Shown: positions 46,608 to 58,590, counted from the first letter of the stretch. The stretch: DNA of 64,000 nucleotides from Spongospora subterranea f. sp. subterranea (GCA_049724395.1 JAUGWO010000069.1:372001-436000); one strand, 5' to 3'. Notes: generated from the letters alone by a model not told the origin. Made by a program: numbers and translations.

Positions 46608-47553
46608 ATCCTAGTCCTGGCCGATATTATCTGCACGCGCCCTCCCGGACCTCTCCGGTAATCAATTGCCCTTACCCTGAATTAAGGCAATCGCCGTCTA
46701 TGAATCATATCATCCTCATAAAACTGTTATCAATCTGTCAAAAAAGAGACCAATATTTTCTGCGCACTTACACGTCCGCGTCAGAAAACCCCAATAAAAT
46801 GCGCAGTGAACATCTGTTACAATCTACAGAAGCACATTCGAGCGCGAACTTACAGTACTGTACACGCTGTGGTAGGCATTGACTACGTTACCGGTTGGAG
46901 GACAAGTCGTGTGGGTAGTACTGTAATACCCACAATTGAACGATGACTTGATGGGATGATGGACCACGTTGGAGAAATACTCTTCCGGAAACGGTTGATG
47001 TGCAGCTGCGGTAAGAGGTCCCTCGGTCAGATATCACATTGCATGTGTACGAAGAGCCGAAGAGGTCTCTCCCGTCAGAGGTATGGCTACCAGAGGAGAA
47101 GGTCTGGCGGTCTCCGTCGTCACCATGATGACTGTGGAATGCTGCACTGGCCGCTGCAGCACTGACCGCAAGGCAAAAAACAACTGCCGTGTTTTGAAGA
47201 ATTTCCAGTTCAGGAAACTCTGCTTGACAACTTCAGGACCACAGGAGGACAATCCCCCCATGCATTTTCTGCGTCCGCGATCTGGCGAAACACCAGCGCT
47301 CCCGAAGATTTGAAGCAGAGTTTCCTGCGAAGAACGGCAGCCGTACATTGCGGTAAGTGCTTCAGCGGCGAGTGCAGCATTCTTGCGCTTACGCGCCGCC
47401 TTGGTCTCAGACACCGGCGTAGAAAACTGTCGGTCGGCCGGGATCGGCTTTTGGAGAGGGTAACTCGATTCCTATGGTAGGTCGATATAGTATCGCGCTA
47501 CACTTGATTAAACAAGGCAGCACGATCTGAGCGAGATATAATAACGGGCAATC
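46608..47553. other. Region upstream of serinc; one small minus-strand frame
   Basis: A minus-strand frame 47034–47414 (126 codons, starting MSETKAARKRKNAALAAEAL) is open with a basic N terminus but has no recognised family. A short inverted repeat, TGTGGGTA…TACCCACA, lies at about 46911–46935, and TACTGT-type words are frequent. The serinc promoter is presumably just upstream of 46607. Confidence 0.35.
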
Positions 47554-47869
47554 TCCGCGTGCGTCTTAGAGACTTGTTCAAGTGAAATCGCAGCTCCATC
47601 TAGTGTGGATCACCACACACGCTAAAGATTCGAAAGGAACAGCAATCCCAGTGGCGGCTGCCCATGACCTCGCATCTATGCAACTGTTGAAGACCCAGTA
47701 TGCCCGAACTATTGATTGTCGATTGTCGCCATTATCATCGGTCTTCAACAGTTGCATAGATGCGAGGTCATGGGCATCCGCCACTGGGATTGCTGTTCTT
47801 TTTTTGTGGTGATCCACACTAGATGGAGCTGCGATTTCACTTGAACAAGTCTCTAAAGACGCACGCGGA
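47554..47869. repeat. Long hairpin (inverted repeat), 130–142-bp arms, 44-base loop
   Basis: The left arm 47554–47695 starts TCCGCGTGCGTCTTAGAGAC and ends GTTGAAGACC. The right arm 47740–47869 is its reverse complement, apart from a short stretch where the left arm has about 12 additional bases (around 47620) and a few single changes. The sequence is unrelated to the hairpin at 41307–41525. Confidence 0.92.
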
Positions 47870-48081
47870 TACTGTCAGTGTACTGTAAGAGGGACTATCG
47901 GAAGGCCACGCCCCCCGTGAACATCTCATCTCGTGATTGTATCAACAGTATATTAACCCCATTCCGACAATTCATTGGTGACCGATCGGTTATGGCGAGG
48001 GGTACAGAGGAGGCTCCATTATCATCATCAGGTTATATGATTGCTCCAATATCGACTGGAACGTTCTGGTTTTGACCGTAT

Positions 48082-48905
48082 ATGGACGGCGCAGGGGAGG
48101 CGCCTGGGATCGATGACACCATGGAATCAGGGGAGGTGGTCGATCTTCCCACTTCAATCCTTAAGAAAATTGATGATGATCTCATTGTCGAAATAACATA
48201 TGGGAGTGGTGCGCCGCCGTGGCTGCAAAGAGAATTCGAAAAGCTAATCACAACATGCAATCAACGCCACACGCCAAATTCGGCGAATACCCAGAAGACC
48301 ATTCGATACGGGCAATCATTCTGCGTTGATCGTCATGGAAGTGACCAACGTCCTCCCACATCGATTCGCTACGAGGTTGCGAATCCAATCCCGCTTCCTG
48401 TACGAGATCTTCCAGCCCAAGCCTGTTTTAACTGCGGTGTTAGTGGGCATTCGGTTAGGGATTGCCCTCATCCCGCTGAAGCCGATATAATCCGCGAGAA
48501 TGTCAGGCAATTTAAAGCTCTTCAAGCTGCAAAAAACGAAACACATTCGCAAGCTAGGTATGTTTTTAACTCTCCACTATTGTCACCAGTAGTTTTGCTC
48601 CCATTTTGACCTTTCGGAGTTGGGAAGGTTTTTATTTTATATCGGAACGCGAGTTATTGAAGATCTGCAGGTATTATCATGATCGCCCCGTATCAGATGG
48701 TAAAGAGGCGCCTGCAAAGTATGCACGCTATGACGACAAAAGGCAAGGATCATCGGGGGCGCACTCGCGGTATTCCTCGCGATCGGATGCTCGAAGCGAT
48801 CAACGCGAGCCGTCCAATTTCCGTCAGTCGTCGTCGCGTCAGCAAGTATCGTCAGCAGGAGATTCACGAAATGATCGTGGCTATAATCGAGACAACCATT
48901 ATTGA
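48082..48905 (+). CDS. ZCCHC8-like zinc-knuckle protein (PSP-type)
   Basis: The exons are 48082–48557 and 48671–48905, with a 113-bp GTATGT…CTGCAG intron, the longest clear one here; the product is 236 aa. The zinc knuckle reads CFNCGVSGHSVRDCPHP (CX2CX4HX4C), followed by ADIIRENVRQFKALQAAKNE and RYYHD, the same order as in ZCCHC8 (knuckle, then Arg-rich helix, then RYH). The N terminus contains ILKKIDDDLIVEITYGSGAP. The C-terminal exon is an Arg/Ser/Asp-rich tail (RYSSRSDARSDQREPSNFRQ). ZCCHC8 is a scaffold of the nuclear exosome targeting complex; that role is inferred from the knuckle and its surroundings only. The protein is much shorter than the animal homologue. Confidence 0.55.
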
Positions 48906-49046
48906 CCCCTCAAATGCTTGTAGATGCCGGCTTTTGACATCTAGATGTTGTTCAATATTGGATGACTGGTATCTATTTTGGGGTCTGCGCTATGGTTTAT
49001 AAATTATGACACAGAGCACATCCACTTTGGCGTTTTATATCTGATT

Positions 49047-52000
49047 TCAGTTTCTTCGTCTGCGGCGTCGTCGCTTCTGCTTTGTCGTCGCCTTCTGTTC
49101 AGCGTCGTCCCAGTTTGCGAATGATGGCTGTTGTGTGGGATCTGAGGATTGATTGGACTCCTGGTCAGGAAACGAGGCAAAGTTGTTGTCGTCAGTTTGT
49201 TGCGATGGATTAGAGGCTTTTGGTATTGTATCCGGCGAAACCTCATGTGGTGCATCAGGTGTTTTGGGCTGCGGAACAGTAGGTGTTGATTCGTGACCCA
49301 CGTTTTCCCGTTTCGTATCAAAAGACACTTGTTCGTCTTGTGTCTTTCCGCCATTTTTCGGCTTGCTCCACCATGATCCTTGATCAGTTTCAGGTGTAGA
49401 CGACTTTGAATCAGGCGACGCCTGGTCATCATTTGCCTCATTGGCGGTCTTAGAATTGCCCCACCATGAGTTCTCATCAGTGTCAGGTTTAGACGGCTTT
49501 GAGTCAGATGACGTCTGTTCATCATTGGCCTTCGTGGCGTCCTTAGACTTGCCCCACCATGAGTTCTCATCAGTGTCAGGTTTAGACGGCTTTGAATCAG
49601 GGAAAGCCTGTTCATCATTTGCCTTTTTGGCGGCCTTAGAAGTGCCCCACCATGAGCTCTCATTATTGTCGGGTGATTTTTCTTCACCTTTGGATGGTTT
49701 GATACCACTTGACGATTGATGATCTTTCACTTTTTTGCTTTCTTTAGACACGCTCAGCCGGGGATTCCCTTGACCATTGGGGGATTTTTCTTTCGATAGG
49801 TTTGACTCTTTGGTTGGTTCAGGCTTCATTGGGATTTTGTCGTTCGTGCCCACATCCGGTGGTGCCGCTTCGAAAGTCGGCGATTCCCCATGCTTTGCCC
49901 CAGAATTCGCGTTACCCTTTCCCATCGACGACCTTTCTTCAGTGTCTGGCGAAGGCTGCTCTGCTTTCTGGTCGCCTCTAGTCGTGGACTTGACGTGATC
50001 TCTTGCTGGCGAACCGTCTTGGCGCTGTGCTGACCCATCTTGGCGCTGAGGGATCGCTGATGGCTCATCTTGGTGCTTTTCATCAACTGCTGCGGAATCG
50101 TTTTGGCGCTGCTGAGGAATCGCTGGTGAACCATCTTGGCGCTGTTTGGCGATTGCTGCTGACCGATCTTGGCGCTGTTGAGGAATTGCGGCTGACCCAT
50201 CTTGGCGCTGTTTTGGACTTGATGCTGACACACCTTGGCGCTGTTGAGGAATTGCTGCCGAATCATTTTGGCGCTGTTTTGGAGTCGCTGCTGACCCATC
50301 TTGGCGCTGTTGAGGAATTACTGCTGAACCGTCTTGGCGCTGTTGAGGAATTGCTGCTGAACCGTCTTGGCGCTGTTGAGGAGTTGCTGCTGAACCGTCT
50401 TGACGCTGTTGAGGCTTTGCGGCTGAACCGTTTTGGCGCTGTTGAGGACTCGCTGCTGAACCATCTTGGCGCTGTTGAGGAATTGCTGCTGAACCGTCTT
50501 GGCGCTGTTGAGGAGTTGCTGCTGAACCGTCTTGACGCTGTTGAGGCTTTGCGGCTGAACCGTTTTGGCGCTGTTGAGGACTCGCTGCTGAACCATCTTG
50601 GCGCTGTTGAGGAATTGCTGCTGAACCGTCTTGGCGCTGTTGAGGAGTTGCTGCTGAACCGTCTTGACGCTGTTGAGGCTTTGCGGCTGAACCGTTTTGG
50701 CGCTGTTGAGGACTCGCTGCTGAACCATCTTGGCGCTGTTGAGGAATTGCTGCTGAACCGTCTTGGCGCTGTTGAGGAGTTGCTGCTGAACCGTCTTGGC
50801 GCTGTTGAGGAGTTGCTGCTGAACCGTCTTGGCGCTGTTGAGGAGTTGCTGCTGAACCGTCTTGGCGCTGTTGAGGCTTTGCGGCTGAACCGTTTTGGCG
50901 CTGTTGAGGACTCGCTGCTGAACCATCTTGGCGCTGTTGAGGAATTGCTGCTGAACCGTTTTGGCGCTGTTGAGGAATTGCTGCTGAAATATCTTGGCGC
51001 TGTTGAGGAATTGCTGCTGAATCATCTTGACGCTGTTTTGGACTCGCTGCTGACCCATCTTGGCGCTGTTGAGGAATTGCTGCTGAACCATCTTGGCGCT
51101 GTTGAGGAATTGCTGCTGAATTATCTTGGCGCTGTTGAGGAACTGCTGCTGAATCATCTTGACGCTGTTTTGGACTCGCTGCTGACCCATCTTGGCGCTG
51201 TTGAGGAATTGCTGCTGAACCATCTTGGCGCTGTTGAGGAATTGCTGCTGAATTATCTTGGCGCTGTTGAGGAATTGCTGCTGAATCATCTTGACGCTGT
51301 TTTGGACTCGCTGCTGACCCATCTTGGCGCTGTTGAGGAATTGCTGCTGAACCATCTTGGCGCTGTTGAGGAATTGCTGCTGAATCATCTTGACGCTGTT
51401 TTGGACTCGCTGCTGACCCATCTTGGCGCTGTTGAGGAATTGCTGCTGAATCGTCTTGGCGCTGTTGAGGAATTGCTGCTGAACCGTCTTGGCGCTGTTG
51501 AGGAATTGCTGCTGAACGGTCTTGGCGCTGTTGAGGAATTGCTGCTGAACCGTCTTGGCGCTGTTGAGGAATTGCTGCTAAACCATCTTGGCGCTGTTGA
51601 GGAATTGCTGCTGAACGGTCTAGGCGCTGTTTTTGACTTGCTGCTGAACCATTTTTTCGCTGTTGAGGAATTGCTGCTGAATCATCTTGGCGCTGTTGAG
51701 GAATTGCTGGTGATCCATCTTGGCGCTGTTGAGGAGTTGCTGCTGACCCATCTTGGCGCTGTTGAGGAATTGCTGGTGATCCATCTTGGCGCTGTTGAGG
51801 AGTTGCTGCTGACCCATCTTGGCGCTGTTGAGGAATTGCTGCCGAATCATCTGGGCGCTGTTGAGGAATTGCTGCTGGCCCATCTTGGCGCTGTTGAGGA
51901 ATTGCTGCTGACCCATCTTGGCGCTGTTGAGGAATTGCTGCTGACCCATCTTGGCGCTGTTGAGGAATTGCTGCCGAATCATCTGGGCGCTGTTGAGGAA

Positions 52001-54198
52001 TTGCTGCTGGCTCATCTTGGCGCTGTTGAGGAATTGCTGGTGATCCATCTTGGCGCTGTTGAGGAGTTGCTGCTGACCCATCTTGGCGCTGTTGAGGAAT
52101 TGCTGGTGATCCATCTTGGCGCTGTTGAGGAGTTGCTGCTGACCCATCTTGGCGCTGTTGAGGAATTGCTGCCGAATCATCTGGGCGCTGTTGAGGAATT
52201 GCTGCTGGCCCATCTTGGCGCTGTTGAGGAATTGCTGCTGACCCATCTTGGCGCTGTTGAGGAATTGCTGCTGACCCATCTTGGCGCTGTTGAGGAATTG
52301 CTGCCGAATCATCTGGGCGCTGTTGAGGAATTGCTGCTGGCTCATCTTGGCGCTGTTGTGGAATTGCTGCTGACCCATCTTGACGCTGTTGAGGACTTGC
52401 TGCCGAATCATCTGGGCGCTGTTGAGGAATTGCTGCCGAATCATCTTGACGCTGTTTTGGACTCGCCGCTGGCCCATCTTGAGGCTGTTGAGAAATTGCT
52501 GCCGAATCATCTTGACGCTGTTTGGGGATTGCTGCTGACCCATCTTGGCGCTGTTGAGGAATTGCTGCTGAATCATCTTGGCGTTGCTGAGGAATCGCTG
52601 CCGAGCCGTCTTCACGCTGTTGGGGAATCGCTGCCGAGGAAGATGGCGCAACTTGATCTAATTCATCACCATCAGGCTCTTTCTTGATCGGTTCCCTTTC
52701 ATCAGCATTTGGTGATGACGCCAAAGGCCCTGTGTCTGACCCACCGTTTCCGACCGCATTCTCTGATAACGGAAGAGCTTCAGGTTTCGACTTGGGTTTT
52801 GATTTGCCCCAACCGCTAAACCATGAATTGTTTTCAGCTTCGTCTTTTGCAGTTTCCGCAGGTAGAGAGCTATCATCGTTCCTCGGCGCTTCAGCGTCAA
52901 GCGTAGCCGGCGTGGAAGCATCAGCATTCGTTGACGACGCCAAAGAATCTGTATCTGATCCTCCGTTTCCAGATGAATTTTCTGATGAGAGAGGAGCGTC
53001 CTCAGGTTTCGACTTGGGTTTTGATTTGCCCCAACCGCTAAACCATGAACTGTTCTCAGCTTCATCTTCTGCAGTTTCCACAGGTGAAGGTGAAGGTTCA
53101 TCAACGTTCTTTGGTGCTTCGCCAGTGTCAATCGAAGCCGGAGTGGAAGCAGTGTCGCTTTGCACAGCAGGTACTGGGGTTGCAAGTTCATCAGCACGTT
53201 GCGCGATAACATCGTTGATGGAATCCACTTTATCAGCAATTGCAATGCCGTCGGGACGAGATTGCTTTCGGGACCTCCATGGCGCGTTTGTGGGAGTGTC
53301 ATCTGCTGATGTTATAGCATCACCCGCGACGATTTTATTTGATGATTCGGCAGAATCAACAGCCGCTGACGAGGCCAATCCCTTGTCAGATCTGTCAGGA
53401 ACGCCTGCTGGGGAAGGAGGCGCTGCATCAGCGCTGTCGACGGTATTGCCGTTCATCGAGCGCTCCTGTTCAATGCCAGAAACGGTGTCGGGGTGCGATT
53501 GATTCTGCTCGTTCTCTACGAGATTTTCGCGAGCATCCACTTTGTCGGCGTTTGATCTCTTCCGTTAGCTTGGTCAGAGAAGGAGTCGCCGCTCTATCTG
53601 AACCAACAGCGTTTGAAGAATCAATATCATCAGTGCCGCTGGCTGGAATTGCCGATGGCTCTTTTGCAACGGTATCACCAGTGGAATCCAGGGTTTGAGA
53701 TGGGTTTCGGTCATCCTTGACACGAGCCTCTTGATTGTCATCATCTCGTTCTGGCCGATTGCCGTTTCCATGTCCATCGGTATCTGGCGACAACACATTC
53801 ATCGACTGACCTGGCTCATCGCCCCCAGTAGTTGTAGATGATTGCTCATCGTCAGCTGGTTCTGCTTCAGGGCCATTTCTGGATGACGAAAACGAACTAT
53901 TTGATTTCGGGGAAGAGGGCGGAACCGCTGCCGATGATTCGGTATCGACCCAATTCGCCGGTGGCGTTGTCAACGGCTCGTTCATCGATCGTTGTTTCTG
54001 TGGTTGGTTCGTAGGCGCGCCGGCTTCACTACCTCTGGGTGCTGCAGGATTGTCGGGAAACAACCGATCGATTATAGACGTGCACTCGCCGGCAACCACC
54101 TGGGAACTGATTCGACGAACACGAGGTTCTCGCTGAGCCAAGCGGGTCATTTCATTGTCGTTAGCCTCTGAGCTGGGGCCGTTTTCTTCGTCCGCCAT
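49047..54198 (-). CDS. Giant low-complexity protein with ~80 11-residue repeats
   Basis: The minus-strand gene starts at 54198 (MADEENGPSSEANDNEMTRL). An N-terminal acidic, Ser/Asn-rich region leads into a frame change resolved by a 25-bp GT–AG segment (53516–53540) or an indel. Next come two copies of a ~58-residue block with WFSGWGKSKPKSKPE, then about 80 tandem copies of an 11-residue unit RQDGSAAIPQQ (33 bp) from about 52660 to 50003. After that are unique acidic sequence and three to four ~38-residue units built on ENSWWGKSK…DSKPSKPDTD (49340–49690), and the end is polybasic (KQKRRRRRRR). The product is about 1,730 aa, predicted disordered, with no catalytic domain. A function in adhesion, scaffolding or a secreted matrix cannot be chosen from sequence; no signal peptide is evident. 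Confidence 0.75.
50003..52660. repeat. 33-bp coding minisatellite, about 80 units
   Basis: The unit on the plus strand is CTTGGCGCTGTTGAGGAATT plus GCTGCTGAACCGT (33 bp), with local higher-order groups: blocks of three to five units recur, for example at 50290–50700 and 51700–52350. Because 33 is a multiple of three, one minus frame encodes the RQDGSAAIPQQ protein. A second minus frame and one plus frame are also open for hundreds of codons. Confidence 0.97.
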
Positions 54199-55158
54199 TC
54201 AGGACGTATCAAATGATATGAATCCTGTATTGACTGCAACAGAACAATGGAGAAGTGTTTTCCCAGAACATTGAGTCATCTTCCGTACATTAATCCATTC
54301 CAACCCCGCTCACTTAAATCCACCTTATCATCCTCTGCATCACAGCTCGGTTTCGCATTGTGAGACCATCGGCAGCAGCTTTACAATCCAGAGTGGCAAC
54401 AGCTGTGAAGAATGACCAACAGCAGATTTGTTTCCAGGAAAGTGTTTCGAGCCTGTAGAATATATGGCGCTAATGATTTGCCATTTTTGACCAAGAGTCC
54501 ATCAATATCCCGACGCCGAAACTATTTTTCTGGAGATTTCAATCAAAAGGGCCTATCCTGCTGGTCCAAAATTTTGAAAATGTTTCTACCGACACAATTC
54601 AATGCTTAAACAGACGCTGACAAGGGTGTTTTGATGGGGTCTCTTCTGATACAATTTTTGGAAACCTGGGGATCTCTCTAGTGCTTTATTACCGTATCAA
54701 CGGTGCGATTTTGGTCCAGGATCTCCAAAGCATCAACGTCGCATCCGTTTCTGTTGTCGTTGAGCTCGACACCTGAAATATAGCTGCACGAGCAACTTCT
54801 CGATTCATAACCTGGTGATTACTATCCTCTGTAGCGATAGAAATAACCTGGTTCGCATTCGAATGAATCGAGTTGACTCCCCGGCGAATGCATATATCAA
54901 AATCTGAGATGATCACGGCGGCAATCCTGAAATACACATGGAAACTGGGTCGATATCAACATATGTCGTCGTCGCATGGCTCCAACCATACGTTGACAAC
55001 ATCACAGTACCGCCCTTTCACCTCTCTCATCCAATATTACTGTCAACTCGGAAGAATCACTGGCTCCGCTCTATCGATCAATCTTACTTTATTGAAGTCG
55101 GATCATCTCGTTCTGTATTCTGTAAAACAACAGTCGACTTGTGATTCGAGATTTCGGG
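54199..55158. other. Promoter side of the repeat protein and region before the STI1-like gene
   Basis: No gene is supported. Frames at 54412–54609 (+), 54689–54937 (-) and 54873–55144 (+) are short and biased. The first few hundred bases upstream of 54198 are presumably the promoter of the repeat protein. Confidence 0.45.
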
Positions 55159-55891
55159 TTATGATTTGGCGGTTTCCTTGGCTGCCAGCTCTCCATAATG
55201 CTTGCTCATTAATGTCGAAAAGTTTACCAAGAAGCTTGACACATCGCGATCTGTTGCATACTTCTCTTGTGCAGCCTGCAATTGTGTTGCTCTCGTCAGT
55301 GTTGCCAAACTCGTTGAAACATTGCACATGGTACCTTGGGATCCTTCTGCATTAGCGCCATGGCCTCACATATTTTTGGGTTTTGCAGCCCGTTCGCCAA
55401 ACGCGGATCGCTGACGAACGAGCGCAGAAGATCGTCCGTCAACCATTCTGAGCAAAGCGTTTCGATCAGCGTGTTCACTCTGACAGAGGTGGATATCCAT
55501 ACCACCCCCGATTGGCTTCATCGCCGTCTGGACTTCATCCAACACCAACGAGGATCCGGTCTTCATCGACAAAGCCGACGACGTTCTCCCCTTCACGGAC
55601 GGTCCTTTGTTCTGTTTCGAACCCACATCAGCGACGTTTTCTTTCTTATGGTCGAAAGATTCTGCCGACTACTCGATTGAAAAACCCGGTTTTTATCCCT
55701 GAGAACATGGACAGCGATTTATCGGAGACTGGCATCGATCCGGGGCCTGCTTCAGAACGCGCTTCGTGAACTTCGCCCATCTGCTGGTGCTGGCGCAAAT
55801 CCGCATCGTTCTTTTGTTGCAGATCTCGCCACCCTTTCATTGGGGTGATATGGCTCATATCCTCTAGGGGTGGTGGCTCATCCATTTTCAA
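55159..55891 (-). CDS. STI1-like C-terminal-domain protein (Hsp70/Hsp90 cochaperone-type motif)
   Basis: Minus-strand exons with short introns fit one gene. The first exon starts MKMDEPPPLEDMSHITPMKG (55891; an internal ATG at 55858 is also possible). A middle exon has ENVADVGSKQNKGPSVKGRT and VLDEVQTAMKPIGG. The last exons read LCSEWLTDDLLRSFVSDPRL, NPKICEAMALMQKDPK, then AAQEKYATDRDVSSFLVNFS and TLMSKHYGELAAKE before the TAA at 55159–55161. The DP…NPKI…ALMQKDPK…D.DVSSFL pattern is that of STI1/HIP-type domains that bind hydrophobic client segments. Which chaperone it works with is unknown; no TPR is visible. The protein is about 190 residues. Confidence 0.6.
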
Positions 55892-57318
55892 CGTTTATAC
55901 GCGGTTTGCGACCGATTGCCTTGTCAGGACTGGGCAGCAGACAGTTCTGGCCTGGCACAGGGCTACAGTACACCATTCAACTCAACTGCAGCCCGCTAAA
56001 CCACCTCAACATTCTTCACAACAGTTCATAGAGTCTGGTCGAAGGACGAAAATGTCAACTTTTCGTGTGTGGAGCTTATTGGCTCAAAAAGTAGGCATTG
56101 GTCGACGTTGTCACTGCTTTTTTCACTCGTGTCAGATTTTTTTTTCTTTCGCGTTCTCAACCTGCCCCCAGTATTCGATGCCTCTAAGTCGGAACGATTT
56201 GTTCATGCTGCTGAATGCGGATCATATTCGCCAATCGCAGACTCTTGTGAATGGCGAAGCGAACTGCCATTCGTAAATTCCCGTAAAGGTGAAGCTTCAA
56301 ATGCTGCGAATGGCGGTTCGCTTCACCATTCACACGAGTATGGGACCCTTCCAAGCGGCCAGGTGTGAAGGAAAAGTATCATTTTTGGTTGCAATTAAAA
56401 TCAAAGTGCCCGGTACGTCGTTGACGTTGACAACTGCGGTTGATTTCGCAACGTCGAACAGAGCAACAACTGAAACGAACCCGCCTTCCTGAGAAAAAAT
56501 AAACCAATGTCCTGGCGACCCGCTCCGACATGAGCATGCGAAGCGGGAATTCTCGCCCCATTTTGCTCGGCGGCTGTCGCAATAAGGTCCAACGTCCATT
56601 CAAACGTTCTGCACGACACCCGAAGGTTCTTGCGATACCATTCATCGAAATGACAGCCTTGCACGCCTACAATATCTTCACTACACAAGACGAAGTGTGA
56701 CAGCAATTGACCCTGCGAGACATTGTGTTTTAGACTAAGTTTATTCTAAAGAAGGGCGCCTAATGCGTCGCCCATCTGAACCTATGGCCGCTACAGCTGC
56801 CACAGCCCGGTCATCATGGCTCCCAATGCTGTGGTTTGGGGTTATCAACAACTGTTTTTGTTTGTGGGGTCTGTGATTCTCTGACCGTTTCTGACGACTT
56901 CTTGTAGAAGTGGGTCTTTTTCAAATAGTCGATCCCTTTAGTCGCCGAAAAAATCAGCTGTCGGAGAAGAAGGCGACTTTTTAGGCCTTCGACCAGACTA
57001 ATAAGAATAGCAATGTGTATTAGATTAAATATCAAGGTTTTTGTGTGCGATGTTATATTGTTCAGCGATGTTGATCTAACTGATTTGATGCGAAAGGTTT
57101 TTAATAAGAAAGACGATGCCGGCAGAGTAGAGCATGCCATGGAGATGAGTTTTACAAAGCGCTCGAAGAATTGACCTAGGCAACGTTGGCGCAGACGTTT
57201 GTCACAAAAAATTAGATCATGAAAGCGCAACAAACCAAAGTGTTCAAGACTGAGTTTTCGCCATTAGTGAATAACACGTTTATTGCAATGGTGAACAGGC
57301 GCAAAGGAGTTGCCGCCG
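55892..57318. other. Unassigned region before the Ty3/gypsy remnant
   Basis: Open frames occur on both strands but none is convincing. Plus-strand 56069–56492 has frames such as HWSTLSLLFSLVSDFFFFRV. Minus-strand 56330–56706 has FEWTLDLIATAAEQNGARIP in one phase and FVSVVALFDVAKSTAVVNVN in another, which look like parts of one spliced protein of unknown family. A minus-strand frame 56814–57233 (139 codons) is hydrophobic and basic. No splice model joins these well enough to annotate a gene. Confidence 0.35.
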
Positions 57319-58590
57319 AATGGAATATAACACGCTAAGAAGGATGAGCGTGACGACGACGAGGGAAGCGTGGTACAACAAGATGGGGCCGGATCTTCGG
57401 GAGACGGTGCAGGAGATATTCCCATCTAGGTTCAACTACATTAGTATTGCGGATCATGGTTTTCATTGAATGAATGGCATGGTCAGATCAATGTAATATG
57501 CCAATAAGCGGGTTGGATGAACCAAAAACAACAGCCAATATGGTGGGCCGGTACGGATTAGATCAAGGGTGCTGCCGTTGTCGGTTACCATCATTTATCC
57601 GGTCAGAATCAAGCATTGCAGGTCCGTCGAAGATGTGAAAGATTTGTTGCTGACTTGCCAAGAAGCGACGGGCCCGCAATACTTGATCCTGACGGCAATA
57701 AGTGGAGTGACCGACTCAACAACGCCAAGGATCTTCCCACCGAAGTCGCGGAAAGCACGCCGCCGGGAGAACAATCGGTGCGGTTACTGCGGCCCCCGAT
57801 TGAGGTATGTAGCGCACTGGCCAGGCGAAACAACCCCGTGCTCCGGGACACGCCCGTCATTTTGTCAAAGCCTCCCGTCTCTTTCCTCACCATTAAATTT
57901 GCCTTGTCCCACTGGATCAATTACGCCTCGAGCTTGCGTATCCTGGCACAAAGACAGCCTCACTAAAGTGCTGTTCCTGATCGACAGTGGTGCATCAGCC
58001 TGTTTCATCGACGCCACATTCGCGATACGAAACAAGATCCCTCTCGTCCGTTTCCCCAATCTTCTCCCAGTCGAAATTATCGATTGGCGCCACCTCGATG
58101 CAGTTGCCCAAGTAACGCTACCATTACGACTTGGACACTGCCGGTATCGAATCACGTTACGAGTTGTTATGTTATCTTGACCAACCGAACCCCAGAGATC
58201 GATTGGGCGACCTGACACACCACGCCATCACGAATCCACTGAATGCGATACTCGCCCCTTACTCAATTGCCATGTCAATAAACCATACACTCGAAGCTTC
58301 AAGTAAACAAGACGTCATACTTCCGGGGAAGGGTGATGACCGGTGTCACGACGGCATCGTTGACAACAAAAACGTTCGACTAATACTGACTAAGTTCAGC
58401 AGTCTGGTTTGCAAAACTCGGAAATTGCGCGTTCGACGCCCGGGAAATCGAATTCCTAGAGTATTTGTTCACCAACAGCAGCATACAGATGGGCCCGAGT
58501 AAGGTGGAGACTATTCTCGACTGGGCGATACCCACAACAGCCAAGGACGTCCAAAGTGATGAACTCGCCAAACTCGGCATCCCGAGATGA
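57319..58590 (+). pseudogene. Ty3/gypsy-type LTR retrotransposon remnant (protease and end of reverse transcriptase)
   Basis: Broken plus-strand frames appear in gag–pol order. A short gag-like stretch at 57319–57470 (REAWYNKMGPDLRETVQEIF) is followed by a retropepsin-like frame around 57970–58180, with LIDSGASACFIDATFA as the aspartic-protease active-site motif. About 58410–58590 holds a segment matching the connection after reverse transcriptase in Ty3/gypsy Pol (the F-D-A-R-E-x-E-F-L-E-Y-L … P-S-K-V-E-T-I-L-D-W pattern). The palm motifs of reverse transcriptase, RNase H and integrase are absent, and several stops and frame changes interrupt it, so it is a decayed, truncated copy. No LTR was recognised at either end. 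Confidence 0.6.

Noticed and set aside
50003-52687. 894-codon plus-strand leucine-rich frame (LGAVEELLLNR repeats)
   Set aside because: It starts and stops exactly at the edges of the 33-bp array and has no unique flanking coding sequence. The minus-strand frame extends into unique sequence at both ends.
53470-53540. Two separate genes for the repeat protein (53470–54198 and 49047–53540)
   Set aside because: The upstream frame continues smoothly in composition and a 25-bp GT–AG segment or a single indel joins them. The downstream ATG has no promoter-like context.
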